A stretch of DNA of 64,000 bases from Falsiroseomonas frigidaquae (GCF_012163145.1 NZ_JAAVTX010000003.1:310001-374000), one strand, 5' to 3'; shown: positions 29,242 to 38,088, numbered from the stretch's first letter. The notes: generated by a model not told the origin, from the letters alone. Numbers and translations are program-made.

Positions 29242-30584
29242 CGCCCGCGATCCTCGTTGGCCTCGCGATCTTCGCCCATCTCGTACCGTTCGAGCTTGGC
29301 GTAGAGACTTTGCCGGCTGAGACCCAGCGCATCGGCCGCCGCGGTGCGGTTGCCATTGGCCAGGCGCAGGGCCTGTTCGATGCAGGCGCGTTCCACCAGC
29401 GCCGCGGTGTTGCGGACCATGGTGGGCAGCGGCACACGGCCGACATCATTGGCCAGCATGCCGAGCGCGGTCCGCAGCGCCGCCGCCTCGCCGGAGGCGA
29501 GCACCCGGCGGCCGATGTCGCGGATGATCAGGCCGATCATGCGCTGGCCGTCGCGGTTCACGGCGCAGCCGGAAATCTCCACCTCGATCTCGGAGCCGAG
29601 GTTGCCGGTAAGCTGCGTCGGGAACAGCCGCACCTCCCCGTGCTGGGTGATGGTGTTCAGCAGCACGCCGATATCCATGCCGGGCTGGGCCAGCCAGCGG
29701 TCCAGTTTCTCACCGATGATGCTGGCTTCCGTCCCCGCCTGGGCGAGGTCGAGGAAGGCGCGGTTGGCGCGGCGGATGGCGCCTTCGGCATCGATGGCGA
29801 CGAAGCCATCCGGCATGTCCTCCAGCAGCGTGTCGCCCCGCAGCGGAATCGCGCGCGGCTGCACCGCCGGCGCGGCGGGGCTGAGCTGGATCAGGAAGAC
29901 CGGACCCGGGGTGCGCGCCATCAGGGATGCACGCAACAGCCAGGGCGTCCCATCGGCGCCAAGATGCACCATGATGCCGGGGGCGCGGCCCTGTTCACGG
30001 GCACGCATCAGCACGTCCCGCAGCGCGGCGCGGTCGCGCGGCGCGACCTCATCCGAGAAATTCCAGCCCGGCGCCATGCCGAGCTCGCGGATCGCCGCCG
30101 GATTGGCCTCGACGATGCGCAAGGTGGAGGCGGCGATCACCAGCACCGCCTCGCTGGATGCGTCGAACAGCAGGCGGGACCGGGTCTCGATCTCGCGCAG
30201 CTTCCAGTAATCCTGCTCCCGCGCCTGCTGGGCCGCGACCAGGCGGGATTGCAGCTCCGCCACCGCCTGCAGGTTCTTGCCGACCGCGATCAGCCCGGCC
30301 TGCCCGCCGAGGCGGACGGTGGTGTATTCGATCGGCAGTTCGAGGCCCGAGGGAAAGCGCTGGGTGACCTGGAGATAGGCGGAGACGCCGCTGGCGCGGG
30401 CATCCTCCACCATGCGGCGGACCTGCAGGCCGGCAATCTCCCCCACCGTCTCCATCCACGGTCGCCCGAGCCATTCCTGCACCCTTTCGGATGGGATGGC
30501 GTCCGAGAGGGAGGCGTCGCGGATCACACCCTCCCAGTCGAGGCTCAGGGTGATGTCGGGCTGGATCACGGCGACGCGGGTCAT
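29238..30584 (-). CDS. ppsR: Photosynthesis gene repressor PpsR/CrtJ
   Basis: The 448-residue regulator has an N-terminal PAS-like region, a Gln-rich linker helix (LQSRLVAAQQAREQDYWKLREIETRSRLL), two further PAS domains and a C-terminal Fis-type helix-turn-helix (GNRTAAADALGLSRQSLYAKLERY). It binds TGT-N12-ACA sites and represses pigment and carotenoid genes. Only two cysteines are present, Cys340 and Cys401; the latter is in the DNA-binding domain, like the HTH Cys of other PpsR/CrtJ proteins. The interdomain Cys of Rhodobacter PpsR appears absent. The start MTRVAVIQ at 30584 is preferred over 30680. Confidence 0.93.
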   Translation of the reverse strand: MTRVAVIQPDITLSLDWEGVIRDASLSDAIPSERVQEWLGRPWMETVGEIAGLQVRRMVEDARASGVSAYLQVTQRFPSGLELPIEYTTVRLGGQAGLIAVGKNLQAVAELQSRLVAAQQAREQDYWKLREIETRSRLLFDASSEAVLVIAASTLRIVEANPAAIRELGMAPGWNFSDEVAPRDRAALRDVLMRAREQGRAPGIMVHLGADGTPWLLRASLMARTPGPVFLIQLSPAAPAVQPRAIPLRGDTLLEDMPDGFVAIDAEGAIRRANRAFLDLAQAGTEASIIGEKLDRWLAQPGMDIGVLLNTITQHGEVRLFPTQLTGNLGSEIEVEISGCAVNRDGQRMIGLIIRDIGRRVLASGEAAALRTALGMLANDVGRVPLPTMVRNTAALVERACIEQALRLANGNRTAAADALGLSRQSLYAKLERYEMGEDREANEDRGR

Positions 30585-30763
30585 GCAGGTATCCGAATGA
30601 TCTGCCAGGACCGCACCGGCGATTCGGGACGGCTGGCCCTGAAGCGGCACCAGGGAGGACGCGCCGCAACGGTAGAACATCTGTGGTGTTTAGCCAGGGG
30701 AACGTCAACGCATGATGACGTTTTCACACGATTGAGCCGTGAATCTTCGCCGATTTGCACAAA

Positions 30764-30781
30764 TGTCCAGGGTGCTTGACA
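30764..30781. promoter_or_regulatory. PpsR-type operator TGT-N12-ACA upstream of crtD
   Basis: The sequence TGTCCAGGGTGCTTGACA is a perfect TGT-N12-ACA palindrome ending 30 bases before the crtD ATG. Its right half contains TTGACA (30776-30781), a -35-like box, so bound PpsR would block polymerase. A weaker version, TGT-N12-ACG, lies at 30686-30703, closer to ppsR. Paired sites of this kind are typical of PpsR targets and could also give autoregulation of ppsR. Confidence 0.75.
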
Positions 30782-30811
30782 CCACCACAGGACATTCGCC
30801 CTATTCGTGTC

Positions 30812-32281
30812 ATGCGACAATCGGCGGAGCCCAGGATCGTGGTGGTCGGTGCCGGTATCGGCGGGCTGGCCGCCGCGCTGCATCTGGCCGCCGCGGGGCG
30901 CCCGGTGCTGCTGCTGGAACGGGCCGCCACGCCCGGCGGCCGGGTGTCCAGCCTGCGGCCCGCCGGCGCGGTCACGGTGGATGCCGGCCCCGCCGTGCTG
31001 ACCCTGCTGCCGGTGTTCCAGCGGCTTTTCGCGGCCGCCGGCGCCAGGCTGGAGGATCATCTGGCGCTGCGGCCGCTGCCGGTGCTCGGGCGGCATGTCT
31101 GGCCGGATGGCCGGTACCTCGACCTGATGGCGGACCAGCAGGCGGCGGCGGCGGCGATCGGCGATTTCGCCGGGCCGGATGCGGCGCGCGGCTTCCTCGA
31201 TTTCCAGGCCCGCGCCGCCCGCTGCTGGGATGCGCTGGAGAAGCCGTTCCTGACCGTGCAGCGGCCCGGGATGCTGGCGCTCGGCGCCCAGGTCGGGCTC
31301 GGGCTGCGCGGCACCTCCCCCTTCGGCACGTTGTGGGACGCCCTGGGCGAGCATTTCGCCGACCCGCGGCTGCGCCAGGTGTTCGGGCGGATGGCGGCCT
31401 ATGTCGGATCTTCCCCCCTTCTGGCGCCGGCCACGCTGATGCTGGTCGCGCATATCGAGATGTCCGGCCTGTTCGCCATCGAGGGCGGCATGGACCGGCT
31501 GGCCGAGGCCCTGGCCGGGCTGGCGCAGGCGCGCGGGGTGGAGTTGCGGCTTGGCGCGGCGGTGGCGGAGATCCTGGTGCAGGGCGGCCGTGTCGCCGGG
31601 CTGCGCCTGGCGGATGGGCAGCGCATCGCGGCGCGGCAGGTGGTGCTGGCCAGCGATGCGGCGAGCCTCGCCGCCGGGCATTTCGGCGCCGCGGCGGCGC
31701 GCGCGGTGCCGCCGCTGCCGGCCTCCCGCCGGTCCTTCTCCGCCTTCGGCTGGGCGATCGCGGGGCGGGCGGAGGGGCTGGACCTGCCGCGCCAGGCGGT
31801 GTTCCACCCGGCCGACCCCGCCGCCGAATATGCGGCGCTCGCCCGCGGCCGGATGCCGGAGGCACCGACCGTGACGCTATGGGCGCAGGCGCGGCTGGCC
31901 CCGGCGCCAGCGCCGGATGGCGCCGAGCCTTTGATGGTGCTGGTCCCTGCCCCGCCCCGCGCCGATACGCGGGAGATGCCCGCGGGCCCGGCGGAGGCCG
32001 CCAGCCTGGCGGCGCTGGCCCGGGCCGGCCTGCGGCTGCGGCGGGATGCGGTGCTGGCGGTGACGCCACGGGACCATGAACGCGCCGCGCCCGGCAGCGG
32101 CGGGGCGATCTACGGCCAGGCGGTGCATGGCTGGCAATCCATCTTCAGCCGGCCGGCGGCGCGCACCACGCTGCCGGGGCTGATCCTGGCCGGCGGCACC
32201 ACCCATCCGGGGGCCGGGCTGGCGATGGCGGCGCTGTCCGGGCAACTGGCCGCGGCGGCGGTGATCGGGGAGAGGGCATGA
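30812..32281 (+). CDS. crtD: Carotenoid 3,4-desaturase (methoxyneurosporene/hydroxycarotenoid dehydrogenase)
   Basis: The 489-residue flavoprotein has the dinucleotide motif GAGIGG at 13-18 and the phytoene-desaturase-like C-terminus (TTLPGLILAGGTTHPGAGLAMA). Together with the following crtC it matches CrtD, which introduces the 3,4 double bond in spheroidene or spirilloxanthin synthesis. ATG 30812 is preferred, though no Shine-Dalgarno box precedes it. It overlaps crtC by 4 bases and is divergent from ppsR, its likely repressor. Confidence 0.9.
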   Translation: MRQSAEPRIVVVGAGIGGLAAALHLAAAGRPVLLLERAATPGGRVSSLRPAGAVTVDAGPAVLTLLPVFQRLFAAAGARLEDHLALRPLPVLGRHVWPDGRYLDLMADQQAAAAAIGDFAGPDAARGFLDFQARAARCWDALEKPFLTVQRPGMLALGAQVGLGLRGTSPFGTLWDALGEHFADPRLRQVFGRMAAYVGSSPLLAPATLMLVAHIEMSGLFAIEGGMDRLAEALAGLAQARGVELRLGAAVAEILVQGGRVAGLRLADGQRIAARQVVLASDAASLAAGHFGAAAARAVPPLPASRRSFSAFGWAIAGRAEGLDLPRQAVFHPADPAAEYAALARGRMPEAPTVTLWAQARLAPAPAPDGAEPLMVLVPAPPRADTREMPAGPAEAASLAALARAGLRLRRDAVLAVTPRDHERAAPGSGGAIYGQAVHGWQSIFSRPAARTTLPGLILAGGTTHPGAGLAMAALSGQLAAAAVIGERA

Positions 32282-33216
32282 CCAGGACCGGATGGGAATT
32301 CGACCGGCCGGCGCCGCCGCGCGGCTATGGCTGGTGGTACCTGGATGCGCTGAGCGCGGATGGGCGGCACGGGATCACCATCATCGCCTTCATCGGCACC
32401 GTCTTCTCCCCCTGGTACAGCCTGGCCCGGCGCGGCGGCGCGGCGGCGGAACCGGAGAATCATTGCTGCCTGCATGTCGCGCTGTATGGCGCGCCGAAAC
32501 GCTGGGCGATGACCGACCGCCGCCGCTCGGCGCTGAAGCGGGGCGCGGATTTCCTGCAGATCGGCCCCAGCGCCCTGCATTGGGACGGCAACGCCCTGAC
32601 TGTGCGGATCGAGGAGGTGACCGCCCCCCTCCCCAGCCGGCTGCGCGGCACCGTGGTGCTGCGGCCGGAGGCGGTGTCCGGCCGCGCCTTCCAACTCGAT
32701 TCCGCGGGTCGCCACCATTGGCACCCGATCGCCGCCCGATCCTCGGTGGAGGTGACTCTCGAAAACCCGGCGCTGCGCTGGTCCGGCCCGGCCTATTTCG
32801 ACACCAATTGGGGCAGCGCGCCGCTGGAGCAGGATTTCGTCGGCTGGGACTGGTGCCGCGCGCCGATGCCCGACGCCACCGCCATCCTGTACAACGCGCG
32901 GCGGCGGGACGGCACGGACCAGTCCCTGGCGCTGCGGGTGGCCCGCGACGGCAGCGTGACGGATTTCGAACCGCCGCCGCCGGTTGCCTTGCCGAAGACC
33001 TTGTGGCGCATCGCCCGGCCGACCCGGGCCGAAGGCGGCGCAGCGCGGGTGGTGCAGACGCTGGTGGACGCGCCCTTCTATTCCCGCTCCGAAATCCAGA
33101 CGCGGCTGCTGGGACGGGATGCGACGGCAATCCACGAAAGCCTGTCGCTGGACCGCTTCGCCTCGCCCGCCATGTACGCCATGCTGCCCTTCCGCGTGCC
33201 GCGGCCCCTTCGGTGA
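32278..33216 (+). CDS. crtC: Carotenoid 1,2-hydratase
   Basis: The 312-residue product adds water to the end double bond of acyclic carotenoids such as neurosporene and lycopene. Family signatures are GYGWWYLDALSADG, IIAFIGTVFSPWYS, NHCCLHVALYG, the paired acidic/aromatic YFDTNWGSAPLE and a C-terminal ESLSLDRFASP. It is translationally coupled to crtD. It confirms a spheroidene/spirilloxanthin branch and hence a phototrophic or carotenoid-bearing host. Confidence 0.94.
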   Translation: MTRTGWEFDRPAPPRGYGWWYLDALSADGRHGITIIAFIGTVFSPWYSLARRGGAAAEPENHCCLHVALYGAPKRWAMTDRRRSALKRGADFLQIGPSALHWDGNALTVRIEEVTAPLPSRLRGTVVLRPEAVSGRAFQLDSAGRHHWHPIAARSSVEVTLENPALRWSGPAYFDTNWGSAPLEQDFVGWDWCRAPMPDATAILYNARRRDGTDQSLALRVARDGSVTDFEPPPPVALPKTLWRIARPTRAEGGAARVVQTLVDAPFYSRSEIQTRLLGRDATAIHESLSLDRFASPAMYAMLPFRVPRPLR

Positions 33217-33232
33217 GCCAAGCTTCGATGAC

Positions 33233-33502
33233 TCAGCGCCGCAGCCGCACCGCCAGGTCGAACAGATGCGCCGCCAGGGCCGCCACCAGCGCCGCGGCCA
33301 CCAGCCCCCAGCCGGCACCGACCAGCGCCGCCCGCAGCGCCAGCACCAGCGCCACACCGGGCAGCACCAGCCCGGCCAGGGCCGCCGGCGCCAGGCCGCG
33401 GCCGGTGCGGCGATGCCAGGCGAACAGCAGCAGCGCCTCCGCCGCCAGTACCGCCAGCACCAGGTCCGCGACCTGGCCGGATGCGAAGAACCCGGCCATC
33501 AT
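33233..33502 (-). CDS. Small three-helix membrane protein
   Basis: The 89-residue protein from ATG 33502 has three hydrophobic segments, about residues 8-28, 33-53 and 58-80, with short polar links (HRRTGRG) and an Arg-rich end. I recognise no family. It is convergent with crtC (16 bases between stops) and divergent from the cytochrome c gene at 33689. Its start could be the second Met at 33499. Confidence 0.6.
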   Translation of the reverse strand: MMAGFFASGQVADLVLAVLAAEALLLFAWHRRTGRGLAPAALAGLVLPGVALVLALRAALVGAGWGLVAAALVAALAAHLFDLAVRLRR

Positions 33503-33688
33503 CGTTCCGCTCCCGAAGCCTTGCGTGACCGAGGTTTCATGCCGCAGGAACCTTGCGCTGTCCGAAGCTGCCGCCAAGTCGACCAGGGCAGGTTGCCGGC
33601 AGTCTTGCCGGGGCGCGGCTTTTCGCCAAGAACCCGCAGCGCGGCCGCCGCGTTTGGGCCGCGGGAAACACCAAGGAGGATGCTTCGG

Positions 33689-34069
33689 ATGCGACGTCTG
33701 ACACTGACCCTCGCGACGGCCCTCGCCCTCGCCCCCTTCGCTGCGAAGGCGCAGGACGGCGATGCCGCGGCTGGCCAGCGCGTTTTCAACCAGTGCCGCG
33801 CCTGCCACACCATCAATGAGGGCGGCCGCAACGGGGTCGGCCCGAACCTGCACGGCGTGGTGGGACGCGCCGCCGGCTCCATCGAGGGGTTCCGCTACTC
33901 CGCCAACATGCAGGAATGGCGCGAGGGCCAGAGCTGGACGGAAGACAACCTGCGGACCTACCTGGCCAATCCGAAGTCGCTGCTGCCGCGCGGCAGCATG
34001 TCCTTCCCGGGGCTCCGCAACCCGCAGCAGCTCAACGACGTCATCGCCTATCTGAAGGCCCAGAGCTGA
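33689..34069 (+). CDS. Soluble periplasmic cytochrome c (c2-like)
   Basis: The 126-residue product has a signal peptide ending near AAKA-QDG, haem site CRACH at 36-40 and probable axial Met104 in RGSMSFPG. The phrase NGVGPNLHGVVGRAAGSIEGFRYS is typical of mitochondrial-type c and c2 cytochromes. It may carry electrons between bc1 and the photosynthetic reaction centre or an oxidase. AAGGAGG lies 9 bases before ATG 33689; the in-frame ATG at 33680 touches that box and is less likely. Confidence 0.88.
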   Translation: MRRLTLTLATALALAPFAAKAQDGDAAAGQRVFNQCRACHTINEGGRNGVGPNLHGVVGRAAGSIEGFRYSANMQEWREGQSWTEDNLRTYLANPKSLLPRGSMSFPGLRNPQQLNDVIAYLKAQS

Positions 34070-34090
34070 TCCGAGGGCCAGCGGCCGAGG

Positions 34091-34945
34091 TCAGGCGACC
34101 TCGGCCGGCAGGCCATCCCAAGCCTGTTCGGGCGTGAAGCGGCGGGGCAGCAGGCCCTGCTCGGCGCAGTATTCGATGGCCAGCGCGATGGCCGGGCGCA
34201 GTTCGGCCCGGCTGCGCACCGCGGCGCCGGATTCGCGGAGCATCCGCAGCAGCTCCACGACCAGCTCCGGCCGGGCCTTGGCGATGTCCCGGCGCACCAC
34301 CACCAGGTGGTTCAGCGGCAGGAAGCCGTGCTTGGCACGGAAGGCGGCGCCTGCCGCCTGCGGATCCGGGAAGACGGTGCGGAGATCCGGTGCATCCGGC
34401 ATGTCGTTGCCGAAGATCGCCGCATCCACCTCCCCGCCCTGCAGCATGGCGAGCAATTCCTGGCCCTTCTGCGCCCGCGTCACCCAAGCCGGGTCGGAGA
34501 ATTCGCTGACATGGGCATCCTCGAAGGTGGTCCAGCGCTGCTGGTCGGCCTTCACGCCATAGCTTTCGGCCAGGCTGCCGCGCAGCCACATGCCGGTCGT
34601 CTGGCTATAGGCGCGCACGGCGATGCGCGCGCCCGCGAGGTCGGCCGGGCCCTGGATCGGCCCGTCCCTGCGGCACAGCATCGCCGCTTCCTGCGCACGC
34701 TCCACCAGCACCACCGGCAGCAGCACCAGCGGCTTGTCATAGGCGCGGGCCATCAGGAAGGTGGCGATCGCCATCTCGCTGACGTCGTATTTCTGGTCCC
34801 GCACCATGGGCGCGAAGGCCTTCGAGATCGGCGCGACCTTCTCGAACTCCAGCCGCAGCAGGCTGGAGGGGATCGCCCCCTCCAGCAGCTTCCGCGTCCC
34901 GGCATAGCTGCCGAGCGCGGTTTTCAGGACGGCAGACTCAGTCAC
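34091..34945 (-). CDS. 4,5-dihydroxyphthalate-decarboxylase-like / NMT1-type binding protein
   Basis: The 284-residue protein has the substrate-binding fold of NMT1/THI5 proteins. Phrases such as FAPMVRDQKYDVSEMAIATFLMA, GPADLAGARIAVRAYSQTTGMWLRG and GFLPLNHLVVVRRDIAK resemble proteins annotated as 4,5-dihydroxyphthalate decarboxylase. No signal peptide is visible, so a cytosolic enzyme or binding protein is possible. It overlaps the class II aldolase gene upstream by 8 bases, consistent with one aromatic-acid unit. Confidence 0.65.
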   Translation of the reverse strand: MTESAVLKTALGSYAGTRKLLEGAIPSSLLRLEFEKVAPISKAFAPMVRDQKYDVSEMAIATFLMARAYDKPLVLLPVVLVERAQEAAMLCRRDGPIQGPADLAGARIAVRAYSQTTGMWLRGSLAESYGVKADQQRWTTFEDAHVSEFSDPAWVTRAQKGQELLAMLQGGEVDAAIFGNDMPDAPDLRTVFPDPQAAGAAFRAKHGFLPLNHLVVVRRDIAKARPELVVELLRMLRESGAAVRSRAELRPAIALAIEYCAEQGLLPRRFTPEQAWDGLPAEVA

Positions 34946-35732
34946 GATAGGAGGGGTCCATCCGGTCCAGCTTGCGCAGCAGGCCCGGCCATTCCATCAC
35001 GCCATAGGGGCGGCGCGTGCCGGGCTGGTAGTTGTTCCAGGTGGCATCCACCACCGCCTGCGGCACCTCCACCAGCTTCTGGCCGGTGGCCTGGGCGGCC
35101 AGCTGGGCGCGGCAGGACAGTTCCAGGCGGTGCATGGCGTTGAAGGCCTCGCCCACCGTCTTGCCCACGGTCAGCAGCCCGTGGTTGCGCAGGATCAGCG
35201 CGTTGTTGTCGCCCAGGTCGCGCACCAGGCGGTCCTGCATCTCCAGGTCCAGAACCACGCCTTCGTAATCGTGGTAGCCGATCTTGGCGAAGCGCATGGA
35301 GGTCTGGTTCATCGGCAGCAGCCCGCATTCCAGCGAGGAGACCGCCATGCCGGGCCAGGTATGGGTGTGGATGACGCAGGCGATCTCGTGGCTCGCCTCA
35401 TGGATCGCGCCATGGATGACGAAGCCGGCGCGGTTGACGCCATAGCCCAGCTCGCCGGGGAATTCCGGCTTGGCCAGGATGTTGCCCTTGACGTCGATCT
35501 TGACCAGGGAGGAGGCGGTGATCTCCTCATACAGCATGCCGTAGGCGTTGATCAGGAAGGCGTTGTCCTCCCCCGGCACGCGAACCGAGATGTGGTTCGC
35601 CGCCATGTCGGACATGCCGTAGAGGTCGATCAGGCGGTAGCAGGCGGCGAGGTCCACGCGGGCCTGCCATTCCTCCGGCGTCACGCTGTCGCGCAGCGAC
35701 GGGATGCGGAAGCGGTCGGGGCTGTCGGGCAT
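34938..35732 (-). CDS. Class II aldolase/adducin family protein
   Basis: The 264-residue protein has class II aldolase zinc-site patterns: MSDMAANHISVRVPG, ACVIHTHTWPGMAV (two His) and LRNHGLLTVG. Together with the downstream dihydroxyphthalate-decarboxylase-like gene (8-base overlap) and the Bug receptor upstream (92 bases), it forms a second uptake and catabolism cluster like that at 20758-23629. The substrate cannot be told from sequence. Confidence 0.82.
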   Translation of the reverse strand: MPDSPDRFRIPSLRDSVTPEEWQARVDLAACYRLIDLYGMSDMAANHISVRVPGEDNAFLINAYGMLYEEITASSLVKIDVKGNILAKPEFPGELGYGVNRAGFVIHGAIHEASHEIACVIHTHTWPGMAVSSLECGLLPMNQTSMRFAKIGYHDYEGVVLDLEMQDRLVRDLGDNNALILRNHGLLTVGKTVGEAFNAMHRLELSCRAQLAAQATGQKLVEVPQAVVDATWNNYQPGTRRPYGVMEWPGLLRKLDRMDPSYRD

Positions 35733-35824
35733 CGGTGTGTTCTCCGTTATTCAGGCAGCGCTTCGGTCGGGCAGCACGGTCGTCAGGCCGGAAGTCACTC
35801 AGCCGGGCGTCATCGAGCCGGGCT

Positions 35825-36802
35825 TCACTCAGGCAGGGCGCCGGCGATGCGGACGATCTCGCGCCAGCGGGAAATCTCCTGTTCCAGGAAGGCGCGGAAG
35901 GCCTCCGGGCCGTTGCCGACGGGGTCGGCGCCCTGCTGGATCATGTTGTTCGCGTTCTGCGGCAGGGCCAGGGCGGCGTGCACGTCGGTGACGATCTTGT
36001 CGATGACCGGCTTCGGCGTGCCCGCCGGCGCCACCATGCCGAACCAGGAGGAGGCGCTGAATTCGGGATAGCCCAGCTCCACCATGGTCGGCACGGTGGG
36101 GTTGGAGCGCGACCGCTCGGTGGAGGACACGGCCAGGGGCCGCAGCCGCCCGTCGCGGATATGCCCCATGACGGAGGGAATGGTCGCGAACATGAAGTCC
36201 ACGCGGCCGGCCAGCAGGTCGTTCAATGCGACGGCGCCGCGATAGGGCACGTGCAGCATCCGCACATCCGCCATGTGGTCCAGCATGACGCCGGACAGGT
36301 GGGCGGAGGTGCCGACGCCGGTGGAGCCGTAGCTGAGCGCGCCCGGGCGGCGCTTCGCCTCCGCCACCAGCCCCGGCACATCCTTGATGGGCGACGCCGC
36401 CGGCACCACCAGGATGTTCGGCACGCCGGCCAGCAGCGTGACCGGGGCGAAATCCTTCAGCGTGTCGTAGGGCATGTTCCTGACCAGCGACTGGTTCACC
36501 GCCAGGGGGCCGACCGAGCCGACCAGCAGCGTGTAGCCATCCGGCGCCGAGCGCGCGACATGCTCGCTGCCGATATTGCCACCCGCGCCCGGCCGGTTCT
36601 CGATGACGACGGACTGGCCCCAGGTCTCGGTCAGCGTGGCGCCGAGCAGGCGGGCGATGATGTCCGTGGTGCCGCCGGGGGTGAAGGAGACGACGAGCCG
36701 CACCGGACGGCTGGGCCAATTGCCCTGCGCACGGGCATGCGCGCCGAGCGCCAGGAAGGGTAGTGCCAGCGCCGAGCGGCGTCCGATGGTCATTGGTCGC
36801 AT
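35825..36802 (-). CDS. Bug/TctC-family periplasmic receptor
   Basis: The 325-residue protein has an export signal ending GAHARA and the Bug signatures PVRLVVSFTPGGTTDIIARLL, VIENRPGAGGNIGSEHVARSAPDGYTLLVG and HVPYRGAVALNDLLAGRVDFMF. It binds a small carboxylate in the periplasm. It is the first gene of a minus-strand unit with a class II aldolase and a decarboxylase-like protein. No TctAB transporter is nearby. Confidence 0.9.
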   Translation of the reverse strand: MRPMTIGRRSALALPFLALGAHARAQGNWPSRPVRLVVSFTPGGTTDIIARLLGATLTETWGQSVVIENRPGAGGNIGSEHVARSAPDGYTLLVGSVGPLAVNQSLVRNMPYDTLKDFAPVTLLAGVPNILVVPAASPIKDVPGLVAEAKRRPGALSYGSTGVGTSAHLSGVMLDHMADVRMLHVPYRGAVALNDLLAGRVDFMFATIPSVMGHIRDGRLRPLAVSSTERSRSNPTVPTMVELGYPEFSASSWFGMVAPAGTPKPVIDKIVTDVHAALALPQNANNMIQQGADPVGNGPEAFRAFLEQEISRWREIVRIAGALPE

Positions 36803-36928
36803 TCTCCCGCCGGGCGATCATACTGCCGCCCGCTTCAGCAGTGCAGGATGCGCCATCGCGGCCCATGCGACAAATGGGAAGAATGACGCCAGCGTTTCCT
36901 TTGGTGCATCTATTGCGGAGGAGCGTGT

Positions 36929-37975
36929 TCAGCCTTTCCAGGCGGGCAGCAGGCCGACCCGCCGCGCCGCGACCACCCGGTAGAGCGGGTCGCCCCACTG
37001 CGCTTCCTCGCAGCGGGCGGAATAGACCAGCGAAACGTCATGTTCCTCGTCCGAGGCGCAGGCCGCGGCCGCGATCGCCGGCCAGCCCGGCACCGGCAGC
37101 GCGCGCTGGCTTTCGGCTTCCGCTTCGGTCAGCGGCAGCGGGAAGCGCATCTTCGGATAGACCGAGGCGATGGCCTGCCAGAAGAACCGGATGGCGCGAT
37201 CCTGGTCCACGGGCTCCAGCACCGGCAGGACCAGGCGCAGCCAATGTGTGCCGGAGACGGCATGCAGCGCGCAGAATTCGCCGGTGGCGGCGAAGACCAT
37301 CAGCGAATCCTGCGCCATCCGGCGAATGGTGTCCGGCCGCACCGCCAGCCAGTCATGCACCGGGGCGAAGGCGGGCATGGCGGCGGTGCGACGCATGGCG
37401 TGCCACAGCAGGCCATCATCGAATTCCAGCGCGCGCAGCGTCGGTTGCTCCGCCACGCGCAGCAGCACGGCGGCGGGCTGGTCCGTGACCGGGGCGGCGC
37501 CGATGCCTTCGCCCAGCGGCAGGTAGGTGGCAGCCCAATAGCCCAGTGCCTCCGCCACCTCCGCCACGCTGCCTGAGTCCTGCGCGTAGGCCAGGCGCAT
37601 CAGCGCATGCAGCGCGCTGGCGGCGATGCCGGGCAGCAGCCGCGGCAGATACTGGCGTTGCAGCGTCGCGGCGCTGCCCAGCCGGGCCAGCTCTTCGCGG
37701 AAGAAGGCGCGATAGGCCGCCTCGGCCCGCCGGTCGCCCAGCCGCGCGGTCCAATCCGTGCGCAGGATCGGCTCATCCAGCGGCAGCATCGGGGCCAGGT
37801 GGTTGGCGCGGATATAGGCATCGAGGAAGCGCCGCGCATCGCGCTCGGTCCCGCCGAGCTGGCGCTGCGCCCACAGCACCATGGCGGCGTGGTTGGCCAG
37901 CGCCTCGCCGAACTCCGCGCTCAGCCTGCGCGCGTCGGTCAGCGCATCGGTGGTGTCGGCGGACGCAAGGCGCAT
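36929..37975 (-). CDS. Questin-oxidase-like protein
   Basis: The 348-residue protein is alpha-helical with conserved His-containing segments: EALANHAAMVLWAQRQLGG near the start, AASALHALMRLAY and a later LHAVSGTHWLRLVLP. This pattern resembles the questin oxidase family, cofactor-poor Baeyer-Villiger-type oxygenases first known from fungi. Catalysis by this bacterial member is unproven. ATG 37975 (MRLASAD) was chosen over an upstream start. It is 126 bases from the Bug gene upstream of it in map order, so it may be separately transcribed. Confidence 0.6.
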   Translation of the reverse strand: MRLASADTTDALTDARRLSAEFGEALANHAAMVLWAQRQLGGTERDARRFLDAYIRANHLAPMLPLDEPILRTDWTARLGDRRAEAAYRAFFREELARLGSAATLQRQYLPRLLPGIAASALHALMRLAYAQDSGSVAEVAEALGYWAATYLPLGEGIGAAPVTDQPAAVLLRVAEQPTLRALEFDDGLLWHAMRRTAAMPAFAPVHDWLAVRPDTIRRMAQDSLMVFAATGEFCALHAVSGTHWLRLVLPVLEPVDQDRAIRFFWQAIASVYPKMRFPLPLTEAEAESQRALPVPGWPAIAAAACASDEEHDVSLVYSARCEEAQWGDPLYRVVAARRVGLLPAWKG

Positions 37976-38088
37976 GCAAGTTCTCCGGCGTGTGGTCTGG
38001 CGCGGGCCTGCAATCCTCACGCCATATCCGCCCCAGGTCCAGCAGCGTGGCCCGTTTGTTGCAGATGCAACCTTAACGGAATGCAACC

